Positions 37,794 to 46,716 of a stretch of DNA of 64,000 bases are shown piece by piece; positions within the stretch are counted from its first letter, which is position 1, and each line of letters begins with the position of its first letter. The position numbers were made by a program, and so were the translations under genes. This DNA comes from Tetramitus jugosus. Lineage: Eukaryota; Heterolobosea; Eutetramitea; Acrasida; Vahlkampfiidae. Below the pieces are notes generated by a model. The model was not told the origin of the DNA and made no database searches. It was given only the letters and a program-made list of their open reading frames with translations. The stretch is from assembly GCA_937625935.1 (NCBI GenBank), contig OW569393.1:62001-126000 (forward strand). Reading direction: 5' to 3'.

Positions 37794-39455
37794 TCATGAA
37801 AGCAATTGGTTTTTCTTTTTGAGTAGTTCGACCGATACATTTCTGTTCTCCTTAACCGCAGAAGAAACAAATGCTTTGTCATTTCTTAGTTCAACGGAGG
37901 CATACCCGAATGCAGATCCAGTTCTCTTCACAGCAGAAAGAACAACTTCCTTGTCATTCTTTAGTTCATTTGTCGCATATTTCAATGCATTTCCATTCTC
38001 CTTCACGGCTGAAGTAACAAATGTTTTGTCTTTTCTTAGTTCCTTGGATGCGTGCTTGAATGAAGAACCATTTTTCTTCACAGCAGCAAGAACAATTTCC
38101 TCGTCATTCTTTAGTTCATTTGACGCATACATCAATGAATCTCCATTGTTCCTCACAGCAGCAAGAACAATTTCTTTATCATTCTTTAATTCACTTGAGG
38201 CGTAGGCCAACCCATTTCCATTCTCTGTCATCACAACAAGAATAAAATCCTTATCTTTCTTTAATTGGTCCGATGCATATCCTAAAGCCTTTATATTCTC
38301 CTTCACGGCATCAAGAATGAACCTTTTGTTATTCTTTAATTCGCTAGATGCATGCTTCATTGCACATACATTCTTCTTCATTGCGGCGAGCAGAATTTTT
38401 TTGTCATTATCTAAACGAACTACTGACCAAGAAGTTAAATGATTCAGCATCACTTGCACATCAACCTTTGATTCAAAGAAGGTGTTAGCATATGTGTTTA
38501 CAAGTTTGTTCATCTCCTTTTGCATTTCGTAATGTTGTTGACTAATCTCTCGTTCCATTTCGATTAATCGAGCATCACCATATGATTCAATTATACTACT
38601 ATTGGAACAACGCCCAGTATCTAATAGAATAGATAGCTTCTGTCTCTCTGTCTGCAAAGCGGCGATTCTATCAGAACGCAATGAATCCAACTCCTTGTCC
38701 AAGTCATTCTTCTTCTTCTGGATCGCATTCACCAGAGTCTCACAACATTGTTTGTTCTTTTCAATCTCTTCTTCATGCTTCTCCTGGATCTCCTTAATCA
38801 TCTGATCAACGATTGCAATATCATTTTCTAATTTTGGTGCGAGTGAAATCGTTTTGTCAACTAGAACCTTCAAGTTGTTTCTCCTTCCTTCGATGATGTC
38901 ACAAATAAACTTGTATTCATGAGTTTTATGGGGGACAATTGCACAGTCCCTACAAATGAGCATGTCATCACAAGTTAAGCAAATCATGGACAATTTCTCT
39001 CCCTTATGTTTTTGACAACCTATTACCTCATATGTTGCATCTTGTGTCAAAGGTTTTAGTTGATGCTCCTTTGTCAATTTTCCCTTCTTGTGAGCTTTAG
39101 TGTGAAACTTACATAAATTTTCTTTGCATAAATCACAGTAGTGAGTGGATATCTCTTGTTCGTGACAATGGTCACACAAAGTAGGTTCTTCTATTGGTTT
39201 GGTTTGGGCAATTGTGTCTAACATTCCTTGTAAAATATAGTTGTTGGGCAATCCTTGTACTCCCTTACTTGAGAGAGGTGTGGATGTCCTACATGTTGGG
39301 CATTTCAATACTTGTGCTTGGTTGGAAGATTTTACAACATTGGTGAGGCACTTGAGACAAAAAGTGTGGTAGCAAGTTAAAATTTTTGGTGCGTTCAACG
39401 TATCATAACAAATGGGACACTCCACTTGTTGTAGTAGCTGTGATTTGAGGGACAT
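37794..39455 (-). CDS. TRIM-like RING/B-box/coiled-coil protein with DUF4116 repeats
   Basis: 553 residues. RING C3HC4 at 13-55 (CPIC, CYHTFCLKC, CPTC); first B-box about 94-131 (CDHC, HYCDLC, CKFH); second B-box about 147-179 (CQKH, CLTC, CRDC, HKTH); coiled coil about 190-345; then eight 25-residue repeats of the DUF4116 type (consensus LKNDKEIVLAAVKKNGxALKYASxE). RING plus B-boxes plus coiled coil is the tripartite TRIM layout, so this is very likely a ubiquitin E3 ligase whose repeats recognise a target. The last repeat is cut short by NVSVELLKKKNQLLS. The next gene upstream is a paralog lacking the zinc domains. Confidence 0.88.
   Translation of the reverse strand: MSLKSQLLQQVECPICYDTLNAPKILTCYHTFCLKCLTNVVKSSNQAQVLKCPTCRTSTPLSSKGVQGLPNNYILQGMLDTIAQTKPIEEPTLCDHCHEQEISTHYCDLCKENLCKFHTKAHKKGKLTKEHQLKPLTQDATYEVIGCQKHKGEKLSMICLTCDDMLICRDCAIVPHKTHEYKFICDIIEGRRNNLKVLVDKTISLAPKLENDIAIVDQMIKEIQEKHEEEIEKNKQCCETLVNAIQKKKNDLDKELDSLRSDRIAALQTERQKLSILLDTGRCSNSSIIESYGDARLIEMEREISQQHYEMQKEMNKLVNTYANTFFESKVDVQVMLNHLTSWSVVRLDNDKKILLAAMKKNVCAMKHASSELKNNKRFILDAVKENIKALGYASDQLKKDKDFILVVMTENGNGLAYASSELKNDKEIVLAAVRNNGDSLMYASNELKNDEEIVLAAVKKNGSSFKHASKELRKDKTFVTSAVKENGNALKYATNELKNDKEVVLSAVKRTGSAFGYASVELRNDKAFVSSAVKENRNVSVELLKKKNQLLS
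37830..38414 (-). repeat. DUF4116 coding repeats, 75-nt period (TRIM-like gene)
   Basis: Eight tandem units encoding 25 residues each, diverged in DNA but regular in the protein (Leu-Lys-Asn-Asp start, Ala-Ser-x-Glu end). Protein-level conservation and absence of stops show selection on the coding sequence rather than a neutral minisatellite. Confidence 0.8.
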
Positions 39456-39548
39456 GTTTTGTTTTTATGAGTTTTTCTTCGTTGACGATGTTTGAGGTGT
39501 CAAAAGTTACCATCTTTGGGATCCATATATGGACAACATGAGGGATTT

Positions 39549-41126
39549 TTATTCCTCCAGATCTGATGGGGTTTTCGGGTTATCTGGAGAGACCCTACTT
39601 GACTCGATTGCAGCCAGAACAACATGGTCATTCTTTAATTCATCGGACGCGAATCTCAGTGCACATTCATTCTTCTTCACCGCAGCAAGTACAACGTCCA
39701 TGTCATTTTTCAGTTCGGCTGATGCATACTGCAAAGCAGATCCAAACTTGAACTCTTGAATGGCCGATAGAATAAACACCTTGTCATTTTTTAGGTTGTC
39801 CGACGCGTACCCCAATGCATATCCATTCTTCTTTACTGCTTCAAGAACAACATCTTTATCATTCTTTAACTTATCCGATACATAGGCCAACGCATATCCA
39901 CACTCCTTCATTGTATCAAGCATAAAGTCTTTGTCGTTCTTTAATTCTTCGGAAGCGAATTGCAAGGCATATCCATCGTACTTCGCTGCTGAAAGGACAA
40001 CATCTTTATCGTTCTGTAATTCGGCGGAAACAAACTTCAATGCATTACCATAGTCGTACTCGTACATTGCATAGAGAACGAACTCTTTGTCATTCTTTAA
40101 CTCATCTGAGGCATACTCTAATGCAGACTTATTTCCCTTCATAGCAGCGAGAATAAAATAACAGTTATGCCTTAGTTCAGACGACGCGTGAGACAAACAA
40201 GAGATATTTTCCTCTGCTGCAGTGAGAACAACTTCTGGGTCGTTCTTTAAAGTATCTGGTACATATTCCAATGCACTTCCATAGGCTTTCACGACAGAAA
40301 GAACAAACAATTTATCGTTCTTCAAATCTTCTGAGGCATACTCCAGTGCCTTCCTATTCACTTTCATTGCAGCGAAAATAAACTCGGGGTCGTTCCTCAA
40401 TTCTTTTGATGAATATTTCAGTGAAGATACACGCTCCATCACTGCAGCAAGAACTAATTCTTCATCATTCTTTAATTCATCCGACGCATACTTCAATGCA
40501 CATCCATTCTTCTTCACTTCAGCCATCATCGCTGCTTTATTGTTCGCAAAGCGCACAATGGACCACGATTGTATCTGACCCACCATTTCTTTCTCATCAA
40601 CATTCGATTCAAAGAGAGTATCAGCATATGTGTTTATGGGCTTGCTCATCTCTTTCTGCATCTCAACATGCTGTCGACTAATCTCCTGTTCCTTTTCAAT
40701 CAATTGAGTGTCATCATACGAATCAATTGCACCACTGTTGAAACAATTGGCCGTATTATCAAGTAGAGCGGACAATTTAACCTTCTTTCTCTTCAAGGCT
40801 TCGATTCTAGAAGAACACAATTCATTCAATTCTGCTTCCAAGTCATTTGCCTTCTCCTTGATGGCATTTATGAGAGCATCAAATGATCGCTTGTTCTTAT
40901 TCACTTCTTTTTCATGCTTCTCCTGAATCTTCTTAATCATAACATCCACACTTTCCATATCTTTCTCTAATTTTGTTGTAAAGGAAAAAGTTTTGTCAAC
41001 CAGGGCCTTTAGATTTTTTTTCGTTTCATCAACATTGACAACTGTATCAGTTGGATTCTCAATTGGCAATTCATGTTCTTCCTGACTCTTTTCCAGAGAC
41101 GAATGTAGTGATTGGGAAGAAGACAT
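39549..41126 (-). CDS. Coiled-coil DUF4116-repeat protein lacking RING and B-boxes
   Basis: 525 residues. The N-terminal 190 residues align with the coiled-coil part of the neighbouring TRIM-like protein (shared phrases: VDKTxSxxxKLExD, IQEKHEEE, EISRQHxEMQKEM, NTYADTLFES), but there are no Cys/His zinc motifs before them. Then about thirteen 25-27-residue DUF4116 repeats, more than in the sibling. The two genes are 93 bases apart, same strand, a clear tandem duplication with loss or gain of the RING/B-box module. It could pair with the E3 through the coiled coil and modulate it. The C-terminus ends in a Pro/Asp tail (SPDNPKTPSDLEE). Confidence 0.85.
   Translation of the reverse strand: MSSSQSLHSSLEKSQEEHELPIENPTDTVVNVDETKKNLKALVDKTFSFTTKLEKDMESVDVMIKKIQEKHEKEVNKNKRSFDALINAIKEKANDLEAELNELCSSRIEALKRKKVKLSALLDNTANCFNSGAIDSYDDTQLIEKEQEISRQHVEMQKEMSKPINTYADTLFESNVDEKEMVGQIQSWSIVRFANNKAAMMAEVKKNGCALKYASDELKNDEELVLAAVMERVSSLKYSSKELRNDPEFIFAAMKVNRKALEYASEDLKNDKLFVLSVVKAYGSALEYVPDTLKNDPEVVLTAAEENISCLSHASSELRHNCYFILAAMKGNKSALEYASDELKNDKEFVLYAMYEYDYGNALKFVSAELQNDKDVVLSAAKYDGYALQFASEELKNDKDFMLDTMKECGYALAYVSDKLKNDKDVVLEAVKKNGYALGYASDNLKNDKVFILSAIQEFKFGSALQYASAELKNDMDVVLAAVKKNECALRFASDELKNDHVVLAAIESSRVSPDNPKTPSDLEE
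39585..40550 (-). repeat. DUF4116 coding repeats, mostly 75-nt period (RING-less gene)
   Basis: About thirteen units; two are 27 residues long because of a two-residue insertion (YEYDYGN, QEFKFGS). The unit number differs from the sibling gene, so copy number has changed since duplication. Confidence 0.8.
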
Positions 41127-41789
41127 TGTTGTTGTTTTGTGTTGGATCTCTTTTCGAGAACGAAGCCAGTCGGAAAATTAATTACATTTTTACAATTTTT
41201 TGGTAGATTAGGAGAGACAAAGTTTCTTGGCCTGAAACCAACTATAGCCTGCACCACAAACATTTCATGTGATCACCATCGTCCTTTGATGGCGACACTT
41301 TGAAAAAGGAATCCAAACATACACTCTTTCAGTCTTTTTCTTGTTTCTTCACAATTTGGGAGACTTAGCTACTTCTGGTCCTTTTAAGCATGATGGTAAA
41401 CTCTATAATTTGGTAAAACTCGTTCATTTCTGTCCAAGTACAAATGTTACGTCTTTCATTCAAACTGTAGAACCAAGTATTTTGGCTTATGTTTCAAAGA
41501 GTGTCTCCAAGATCTACTGCTCCTCGCCAGATCAGGTTTCTTTAGGTGAATTTGAACTTGTTTCATAAAACACAAAATTTCGGATAACACCACAACGAGC
41601 TGGTGTTGGAACAGGAAAGAAAGTGCTTTACACCAACTTAGAAGCAACTTAGGGCCAAACCAAAACATTATACTTTGGGATACCAATTCGAAAGTGATTT
41701 TCAATTTGGATATGCGCCTTTTGCCTTGGAAGGCGGAACGGAAAGTTCACACCGCAAAGGCAAAAACAAAACCATAAAATTGGAAAATA
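41127..41789. other. Divergent upstream region, possible old coding remnant
   Basis: About 660 bases between the DUF4116 gene (-) and an RCC1 gene (+). A 75-residue plus-strand frame at 41341-41568 ends VSKIYCSSPDQVSLGEFELVS, faintly like an RCC1 blade, but stops follow. Both promoters should lie here. Nothing else is seen. Confidence 0.35.
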
Positions 41790-43034
41790 ATGTCACGGTG
41801 TGTGTATTTTTCAGGAGACAGCGACTATGGTTTTGTAAGTGACATTACAGACACTCGCGATAACTTTGAGATCTTTGAAATTTATGAAAGACACTTGATG
41901 AAGCCACTTAGAGGTCAATCTATCAAACAGATGGAGTGCACAGAAGACGGGTGCTTCCTTTTGACAACTGAGATGTCCCAGGTGTTCTTTATCGGCATTT
42001 CTGACCCATATGAACTGAAGAATGTCGTGTCGCCAAACACCGGCCAGTATATCAGAAATGGAAGAAGAGGGAAGATTAATCATTTGGTTGCATTGGATTC
42101 TTGTTGTATCAGTTTGATTGGAATAGGAGGAGAAAGTACTTTCTACTACTCGCAAACATTGAATCAAATGTGGTTCACGGGTGCCAATCTGATTGACAAC
42201 TCTCCCAAGGTTCCTAATCTAACTCAGGTGGAACTGCCAATAGAACTTCACGGCAAGGAAATCGTAAAAATGAATGGTACTACTCACTCTATGCTATTCT
42301 TGACTGCTGACGGTCTTTTGTTTGCACTGGGACAATTCAGTAGTACACCAAAGACCATATCTAGAATGGTCATACCAGGGATTATGGATGATGTTAATTT
42401 CAGAGTGTGTGTCACAGATGTGCAGTCAGGTAGGGATCACACATTAATACTGTTGAGTAACGGTGAATGCTATGGTATTGGCTCGACCCGATATGGTCAA
42501 TTGGCATCAAGATGTTTCAGAGGTACCAGAGAAAAACTCACATTGTGTAGCATTCCAGGAAAGGTAACTTGGATACGAGCTTGTTTACTTCACTCATTTT
42601 TTGGAAGTGATGATGGATGTGTTTATTCATGTGGAGCTAACCTCAAGTACAGACTGGCATTACACTGTAGCCGAGATTTTGTCCCCACCGCACGACCTCT
42701 AAATTTTCCCAAAGGACAAGTGAAGCAAGTGTTTGGATGTCATGACAGCATGATTGTGGATAAACTGAACACTCTATACATAACTGGAGACTCCATGGGT
42801 GACATAAGCTCCTCCCTGGCGAAGAAAATCTCAATAATAACAAAACCAACCGATCTGATCCAACAAGTAACAAGTGGTAAGTTTCATATTGATTGGGTTT
42901 CGAGCTATTATACTAAGTTTCTTATCCTGAAGCCAGACCGAAGGAACAATGGCTACATAGCAAAGAAGTTGTGGTTAGCTCATAGAAACCAACACCTGTC
43001 AGATATCGACATCAAAACATATGCTGATGAATAG
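41790..43034 (+). CDS. Divergent RCC1-repeat protein with BTB-like stub
   Basis: 414 residues. Blades are more worn than in the other two RCC1 genes but are visible: MNGTTHSMLFLTADGLLFALG, VQSGRDHTLILLSNGECYGIGSTRYGQLA, CLLHSFFGSDDGCVYSCGANLKYRLAL, VFGCHDSMIVDKLNTLYITG. The C-terminus KKLWLAHRNQHLSDIDIKTYADE has the same layout as the end of the 31761 gene (LW, short helix, L-S/T-D-I-x-I, stop). No signal peptide. A stop codon lies just upstream of ATG 41790, supporting the start. Confidence 0.75.
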   Translation: MSRCVYFSGDSDYGFVSDITDTRDNFEIFEIYERHLMKPLRGQSIKQMECTEDGCFLLTTEMSQVFFIGISDPYELKNVVSPNTGQYIRNGRRGKINHLVALDSCCISLIGIGGESTFYYSQTLNQMWFTGANLIDNSPKVPNLTQVELPIELHGKEIVKMNGTTHSMLFLTADGLLFALGQFSSTPKTISRMVIPGIMDDVNFRVCVTDVQSGRDHTLILLSNGECYGIGSTRYGQLASRCFRGTREKLTLCSIPGKVTWIRACLLHSFFGSDDGCVYSCGANLKYRLALHCSRDFVPTARPLNFPKGQVKQVFGCHDSMIVDKLNTLYITGDSMGDISSSLAKKISIITKPTDLIQQVTSGKFHIDWVSSYYTKFLILKPDRRNNGYIAKKLWLAHRNQHLSDIDIKTYADE

Positions 43035-43378
43035 TAGACACATATTTTGGCTATGGGATGATCATTATGAAAGAACCATTTGACAAATGTTGAGCAAAAA
43101 CTCTTTATCATAAAACATTTAGTGAACTAGCAGCTGTTGAATTGATCCTAGGTTTCTTTGAGAATGGCTTTGGTTCCATTCTTTCAAAGAGAGACAGCTG
43201 GTGTTGATTCCGTATCATCGGACTCATACGTGTGCTTTTTGCAAATATTCTTTGTACAATTTTCTTTGCTTCTCTCATGTAGATTCCGTATGCAATAGAG
43301 TTATCATACAAGCTTCATTTACCTGTACAATACCAACGCATAGAGAGAATGATGAGATTCGTTGTTGCAAATTAAATC
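43035..43378. other. Spacer between convergent genes
   Basis: About 340 bases, both 3' flanks. Short frames only; no repeats or RNA signals seen. Confidence 0.4.
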
Positions 43379-44527
43379 TTAGTTAGGTGGTTGTGGTTTC
43401 GATAGGAAAATATCACAGGCAAGCGTAGCATTTTGTTGGTTGATGACTGCCTGGATCACCTTATCCATCTTGTTCACATCCTTGATTGGATGATAGATCA
43501 ATGCACGAGGTGTGCAATACGAACCAAATGAATGAATTCCACCTAGATGATGCTTGACATGTTCGAAAGAGGAGACCCAGTGACCAAATGTAGCATCCTC
43601 GTTACCCCACTTGCTCAAGTTTGCTGCCTGCGATGTCAAGTAAATGGTTCTGCCAAGGGCACTGGAGAATGCATAACCAGCTCCTGCTGCATACTTGACA
43701 TATGATCTGAGACCAGTCTCTTCCAAAAACTTGTCATCGCCTCTACCACCACCGGTATGTACCTTTGATCCAGTTAGAAACACACCAGAGTAAGCAAATA
43801 GTGATCGAGTGAGAAATTTCTGTTTCGTAGAAAGATCGAGATTGCTTGCTGGAGCACCATTTTGAGTCTGAGCCAAGACAAACGGTGTGTCTACTTGATC
43901 CTGAAGCGAGTTTCTGTACATGTCGTACCGCACCAGAGCATCATCATCCGTCTTCAAAATGTATCGATACTTGTCAAACAACAAATGATCACCCAAAAGT
44001 TGAATCAGCTTTTCCACCTTGTAAATAATCTTGGTCCATCCAGTCTCCTCCTTTTCCAATCTCATGAATATCAAGTCTCCATACGTTTGTTGTTCTTGAT
44101 GCAACTTTTCCACACAACTAAATGGTTCCATTGTCTTTGTTCCATAATGGTAGTGGTCCAACAAGAAGGCATGATCAACGAGATTGACGAGTGAAGAGAA
44201 CTGGGACATCCAAGTTCGAATCAAATTTCTTCTCTGAGCTCCAATGTCATCACACGTGCTCAATATAGCTGTAAAGAAGTACTTGTTGTTGCTTGATTGG
44301 CTGGATGGTGCCACTCTTAGTTGAAACTTTGCTTCTCTACTTACAGCAGGTGATTTTTTGGATGACTTGTCAGTGAGTGATGAATCACTGCCTAGATCGG
44401 ATTCAATACTCACTGGAGAGGATTTACTGCTACTGAGAAATTCAACCTTTAGGAATAAGGCAAAGAGGCAGATGATCATGAGGACGATAAAAATCTTTGT
44501 GAATTTCGGGTTCATCATTAGCATCAT
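43379..44527 (-). CDS. GT31-like glycosyltransferase, type II membrane protein
   Basis: 382 residues. Short cytosolic N-terminus, membrane anchor at about 10-28 (IFIVLMIICLFALFLKV), Ser-rich stem, then a beta-1,3-galactosyltransferase-like (GT31) catalytic domain: RRNLIRTWM, a DHYHYGTK region, YILKTDDDALVR with the metal-binding DDD (about 194-196), and WGNEDATFGHWVSSF as the downstream acidic motif. Expected in the Golgi, adding hexose or HexNAc to glycans. Donor and acceptor cannot be read. First of three minus-strand genes for type II membrane enzymes of glycan or small-molecule modification. Confidence 0.8.
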   Translation of the reverse strand: MMLMMNPKFTKIFIVLMIICLFALFLKVEFLSSSKSSPVSIESDLGSDSSLTDKSSKKSPAVSREAKFQLRVAPSSQSSNNKYFFTAILSTCDDIGAQRRNLIRTWMSQFSSLVNLVDHAFLLDHYHYGTKTMEPFSCVEKLHQEQQTYGDLIFMRLEKEETGWTKIIYKVEKLIQLLGDHLLFDKYRYILKTDDDALVRYDMYRNSLQDQVDTPFVLAQTQNGAPASNLDLSTKQKFLTRSLFAYSGVFLTGSKVHTGGGRGDDKFLEETGLRSYVKYAAGAGYAFSSALGRTIYLTSQAANLSKWGNEDATFGHWVSSFEHVKHHLGGIHSFGSYCTPRALIYHPIKDVNKMDKVIQAVINQQNATLACDIFLSKPQPPN

Positions 44528-45226
44528 CTTTAATTATTTTTGTTATTTGTTTTTGTTGTTATTTGCTTGGTTGTGTTCAGAACTCTGAAAAAGCTAATTT
44601 ATTTTGCAACGAATTTATGTGTGGCAACAACACATCATTCGCTCCCTACGGTGGGTGGTGGTGCTTGGTCTCTTTGTCAATGGATTCCGCTAATTCGTGG
44701 GAGATATCTTGAAGAACAGTCAGGAAACCTCCACTACAAATATCCGAGTAGTATGCCCCTTGTCGATACGTCAACAATTGACCGGTCGAGCGCCAATCTT
44801 TTTAGTAATAGAATGTTCCTCTTTTGGATTGGGTCGCTCAATTCATTGGATGGGATTTATCTTGCCGGTTTACGATTACGGTCCTCCAATTTATAGAGGA
44901 GGATTATGCTCCGGATCAGATAGAACTGGCAATCGAATCCAACATGTAATTCTTGGTTGACTGTTGAATTTCCATGATGGAAGCATTGAATGCAAAAAGC
45001 AAAGTGGAAATCGAATTGGATGGTGCTACTTCGAAAAAAGATAAAAAAACTGTTTGGTGATAGTGGGGCATAAGATTTTCCAAACCGTCAAAGTATTGAA
45101 TACCACCTAAATCCATAGCTTTTGAGAAACACGAATCTGTTCCGGTACTTGTTGCAAGTTTCCTTGTTGAATAAATTCCGCGACTACTTAGATTCTTAGA
45201 TTTTTATTTATGTTCAAGAGCAAAGT
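44528..45226. other. Intergenic, no gene seen
   Basis: About 700 bases upstream of the GT31 gene and downstream of the GT32-like gene. Plus-strand frames at 44540-44960 overlap each other and have no recognisable motif. No tRNA-like fold found by eye. Confidence 0.4.
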
Positions 45227-46249
45227 TCATCTCATGAGAAGCATGGCCATTCTTGCCACATGTTGCTTCCCCATTCCAACACCAATGACCGACCGAATAC
45301 TAGCAATCAAACGGGCACTCAAATGCTGTAGCTTCTTTGACCGGACAGGAGACTCCGACATGTAGTCAACCAACTTTGCGCCCAACATCTTACTCAATAT
45401 AAGCATATCTGAAGTGTGATTCCGATCATTGTAAGTGTCCTGTGGTGTGATTTGATAATTGGCCATGTGCTTAATGACACGATCATATTCTGCTCCTGTG
45501 CCATACACCATGGAAGGAACAGCACCATCATAGCAAGCAAATCTCTCTGGCAATGGACTTGTCATCTCATTAGGCATAAAATTCATATTAATGACATCAT
45601 TGTCCACCATGATACCTCCACCGACCACTGACATTGCTAGATACCGAGTGTAACACGATAGCTCATACTGCTTTGGATTAATGGTCGGAAGTTGTTTCAA
45701 CTTTTCCATCAATGGAGTAAATTCCTTGTGAAGCATTGCGTGAGTCTCATTGAGAATCATTGGTTCCCAACAGTTTGCTCTCCAACTCAAGTCCCACAAT
45801 TGAAGTAATTCTGAATCGTTTCTGAATCCTGGAATCACTTGATGATAAGTGTACACTCTCCGGGATTCGATCGGTCCATACCTACTTGAACAATCGTTTG
45901 GTATCGGAAGGGAAAACTCTGGAAGGATCGCAGGTGGTTCGATCCTTGGTGTTGGACAAGCAGGGCACGTGGGAACAGGAGGACAGCTCGAACAGCTTGG
46001 ACAGCTTGGACAAATGGTAGGTGGAGGCATCTGAACTGTAAAGCTACAATTACAAATGGTGGGAGGGATAATGGGAGGTTCACACACCAGAGTGGGAGAT
46101 GGCTTTGGAGGATCTTCCAAATTTCTTGTGGCTTGGTTACTTGTTGTCGATATGGTGACACCGTATTGTTGAAGTGTTACATAGGACACACACAAGAGTA
46201 TCCATACGACAAATAAGATCAATAAAAGCTTTGGGTTAGGTGAATTCAT
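45227..46249 (-). CDS. GT32-like glycosyltransferase candidate, type II membrane protein with Cys/Pro stem
   Basis: 340 residues. N-terminal anchor (LLLILFVVWILLCVSYVTL), then an unusual Pro/Cys-rich stem (about 55-105, with CPSCPSCSSCPP and CPACP). The following domain has YELSCYTRYLAMSVVGGGIMVDNDVINMNF, matching the RYxxLxxxGGxYxDxDV core of the DXD sugar-binding region of GT32-type transferases, here DND. The protein has about 230 residues after the stem. Golgi residence and sugar transfer are inferred. The Cys-rich stem may form disulfide-linked oligomers. Confidence 0.65.
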   Translation of the reverse strand: MNSPNPKLLLILFVVWILLCVSYVTLQQYGVTISTTSNQATRNLEDPPKPSPTLVCEPPIIPPTICNCSFTVQMPPPTICPSCPSCSSCPPVPTCPACPTPRIEPPAILPEFSLPIPNDCSSRYGPIESRRVYTYHQVIPGFRNDSELLQLWDLSWRANCWEPMILNETHAMLHKEFTPLMEKLKQLPTINPKQYELSCYTRYLAMSVVGGGIMVDNDVINMNFMPNEMTSPLPERFACYDGAVPSMVYGTGAEYDRVIKHMANYQITPQDTYNDRNHTSDMLILSKMLGAKLVDYMSESPVRSKKLQHLSARLIASIRSVIGVGMGKQHVARMAMLLMR

Positions 46250-46716
46250 ATGTGAGTGCTATATTGTGTTTGAAATTTTTGGGGGGGGCAACTGTTGCTG
46301 TAACTGTGATCGAAGAGTCCAACCTCATTCACTACAGGGTGATTTTCTTATCAAATACCGTCAAACACTGGGGCTACTGCGGACACTTCAACGATCGATT
46401 TATTTGGTTTCGACGCTTCGATCTTCATTGGGTATTGTAATTCCGGTCGAGCTCAACACATGCCGACAAGCATTTTTCGCAATTTGTTCTGTCCGTGGGC
46501 TCACCATGTTTGTTTGACGTCTTCGTCCAAAGCCCATTGTTTTTTGCTAGAAGCAAGCTCTTTTTTCAACATGGCATTGATCGTGTGGAGAAGGCTGTCA
46601 GAAGCTTCGTTAATGTCTTAGATGATCACCTCGTTTCACACCATATTTTTTAGCAGACAGTTTTATTTTTACAAGCGAGTTTGTTTGAGGAATTACACTG
46701 CCATCTCCCTATGTCT
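46250..46716. other. Intergenic, no gene seen
   Basis: About 470 bases, including an eight-G run near 46281. No coding pattern or repeat. Confidence 0.4.

Noticed and set aside
37830-40550. 75-nt periodic repeats considered as CRISPR-like or minisatellite
   Set aside because: No identical repeats with unique spacers; the period is a 25-residue protein repeat with conserved reading frame.
41341-41568. 75-codon frame as an upstream exon of the RCC1 gene at 41790
   Set aside because: A stop lies in frame just before ATG 41790 and no good splice pair joins the two; similarity to an RCC1 blade is too weak.
44880-44960. tRNA-like B-box (TCGAATCC) near 44935
   Set aside because: No matching A-box, acceptor stem or anticodon arm could be folded by eye. 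No tRNA or rRNA gene was found in the window.
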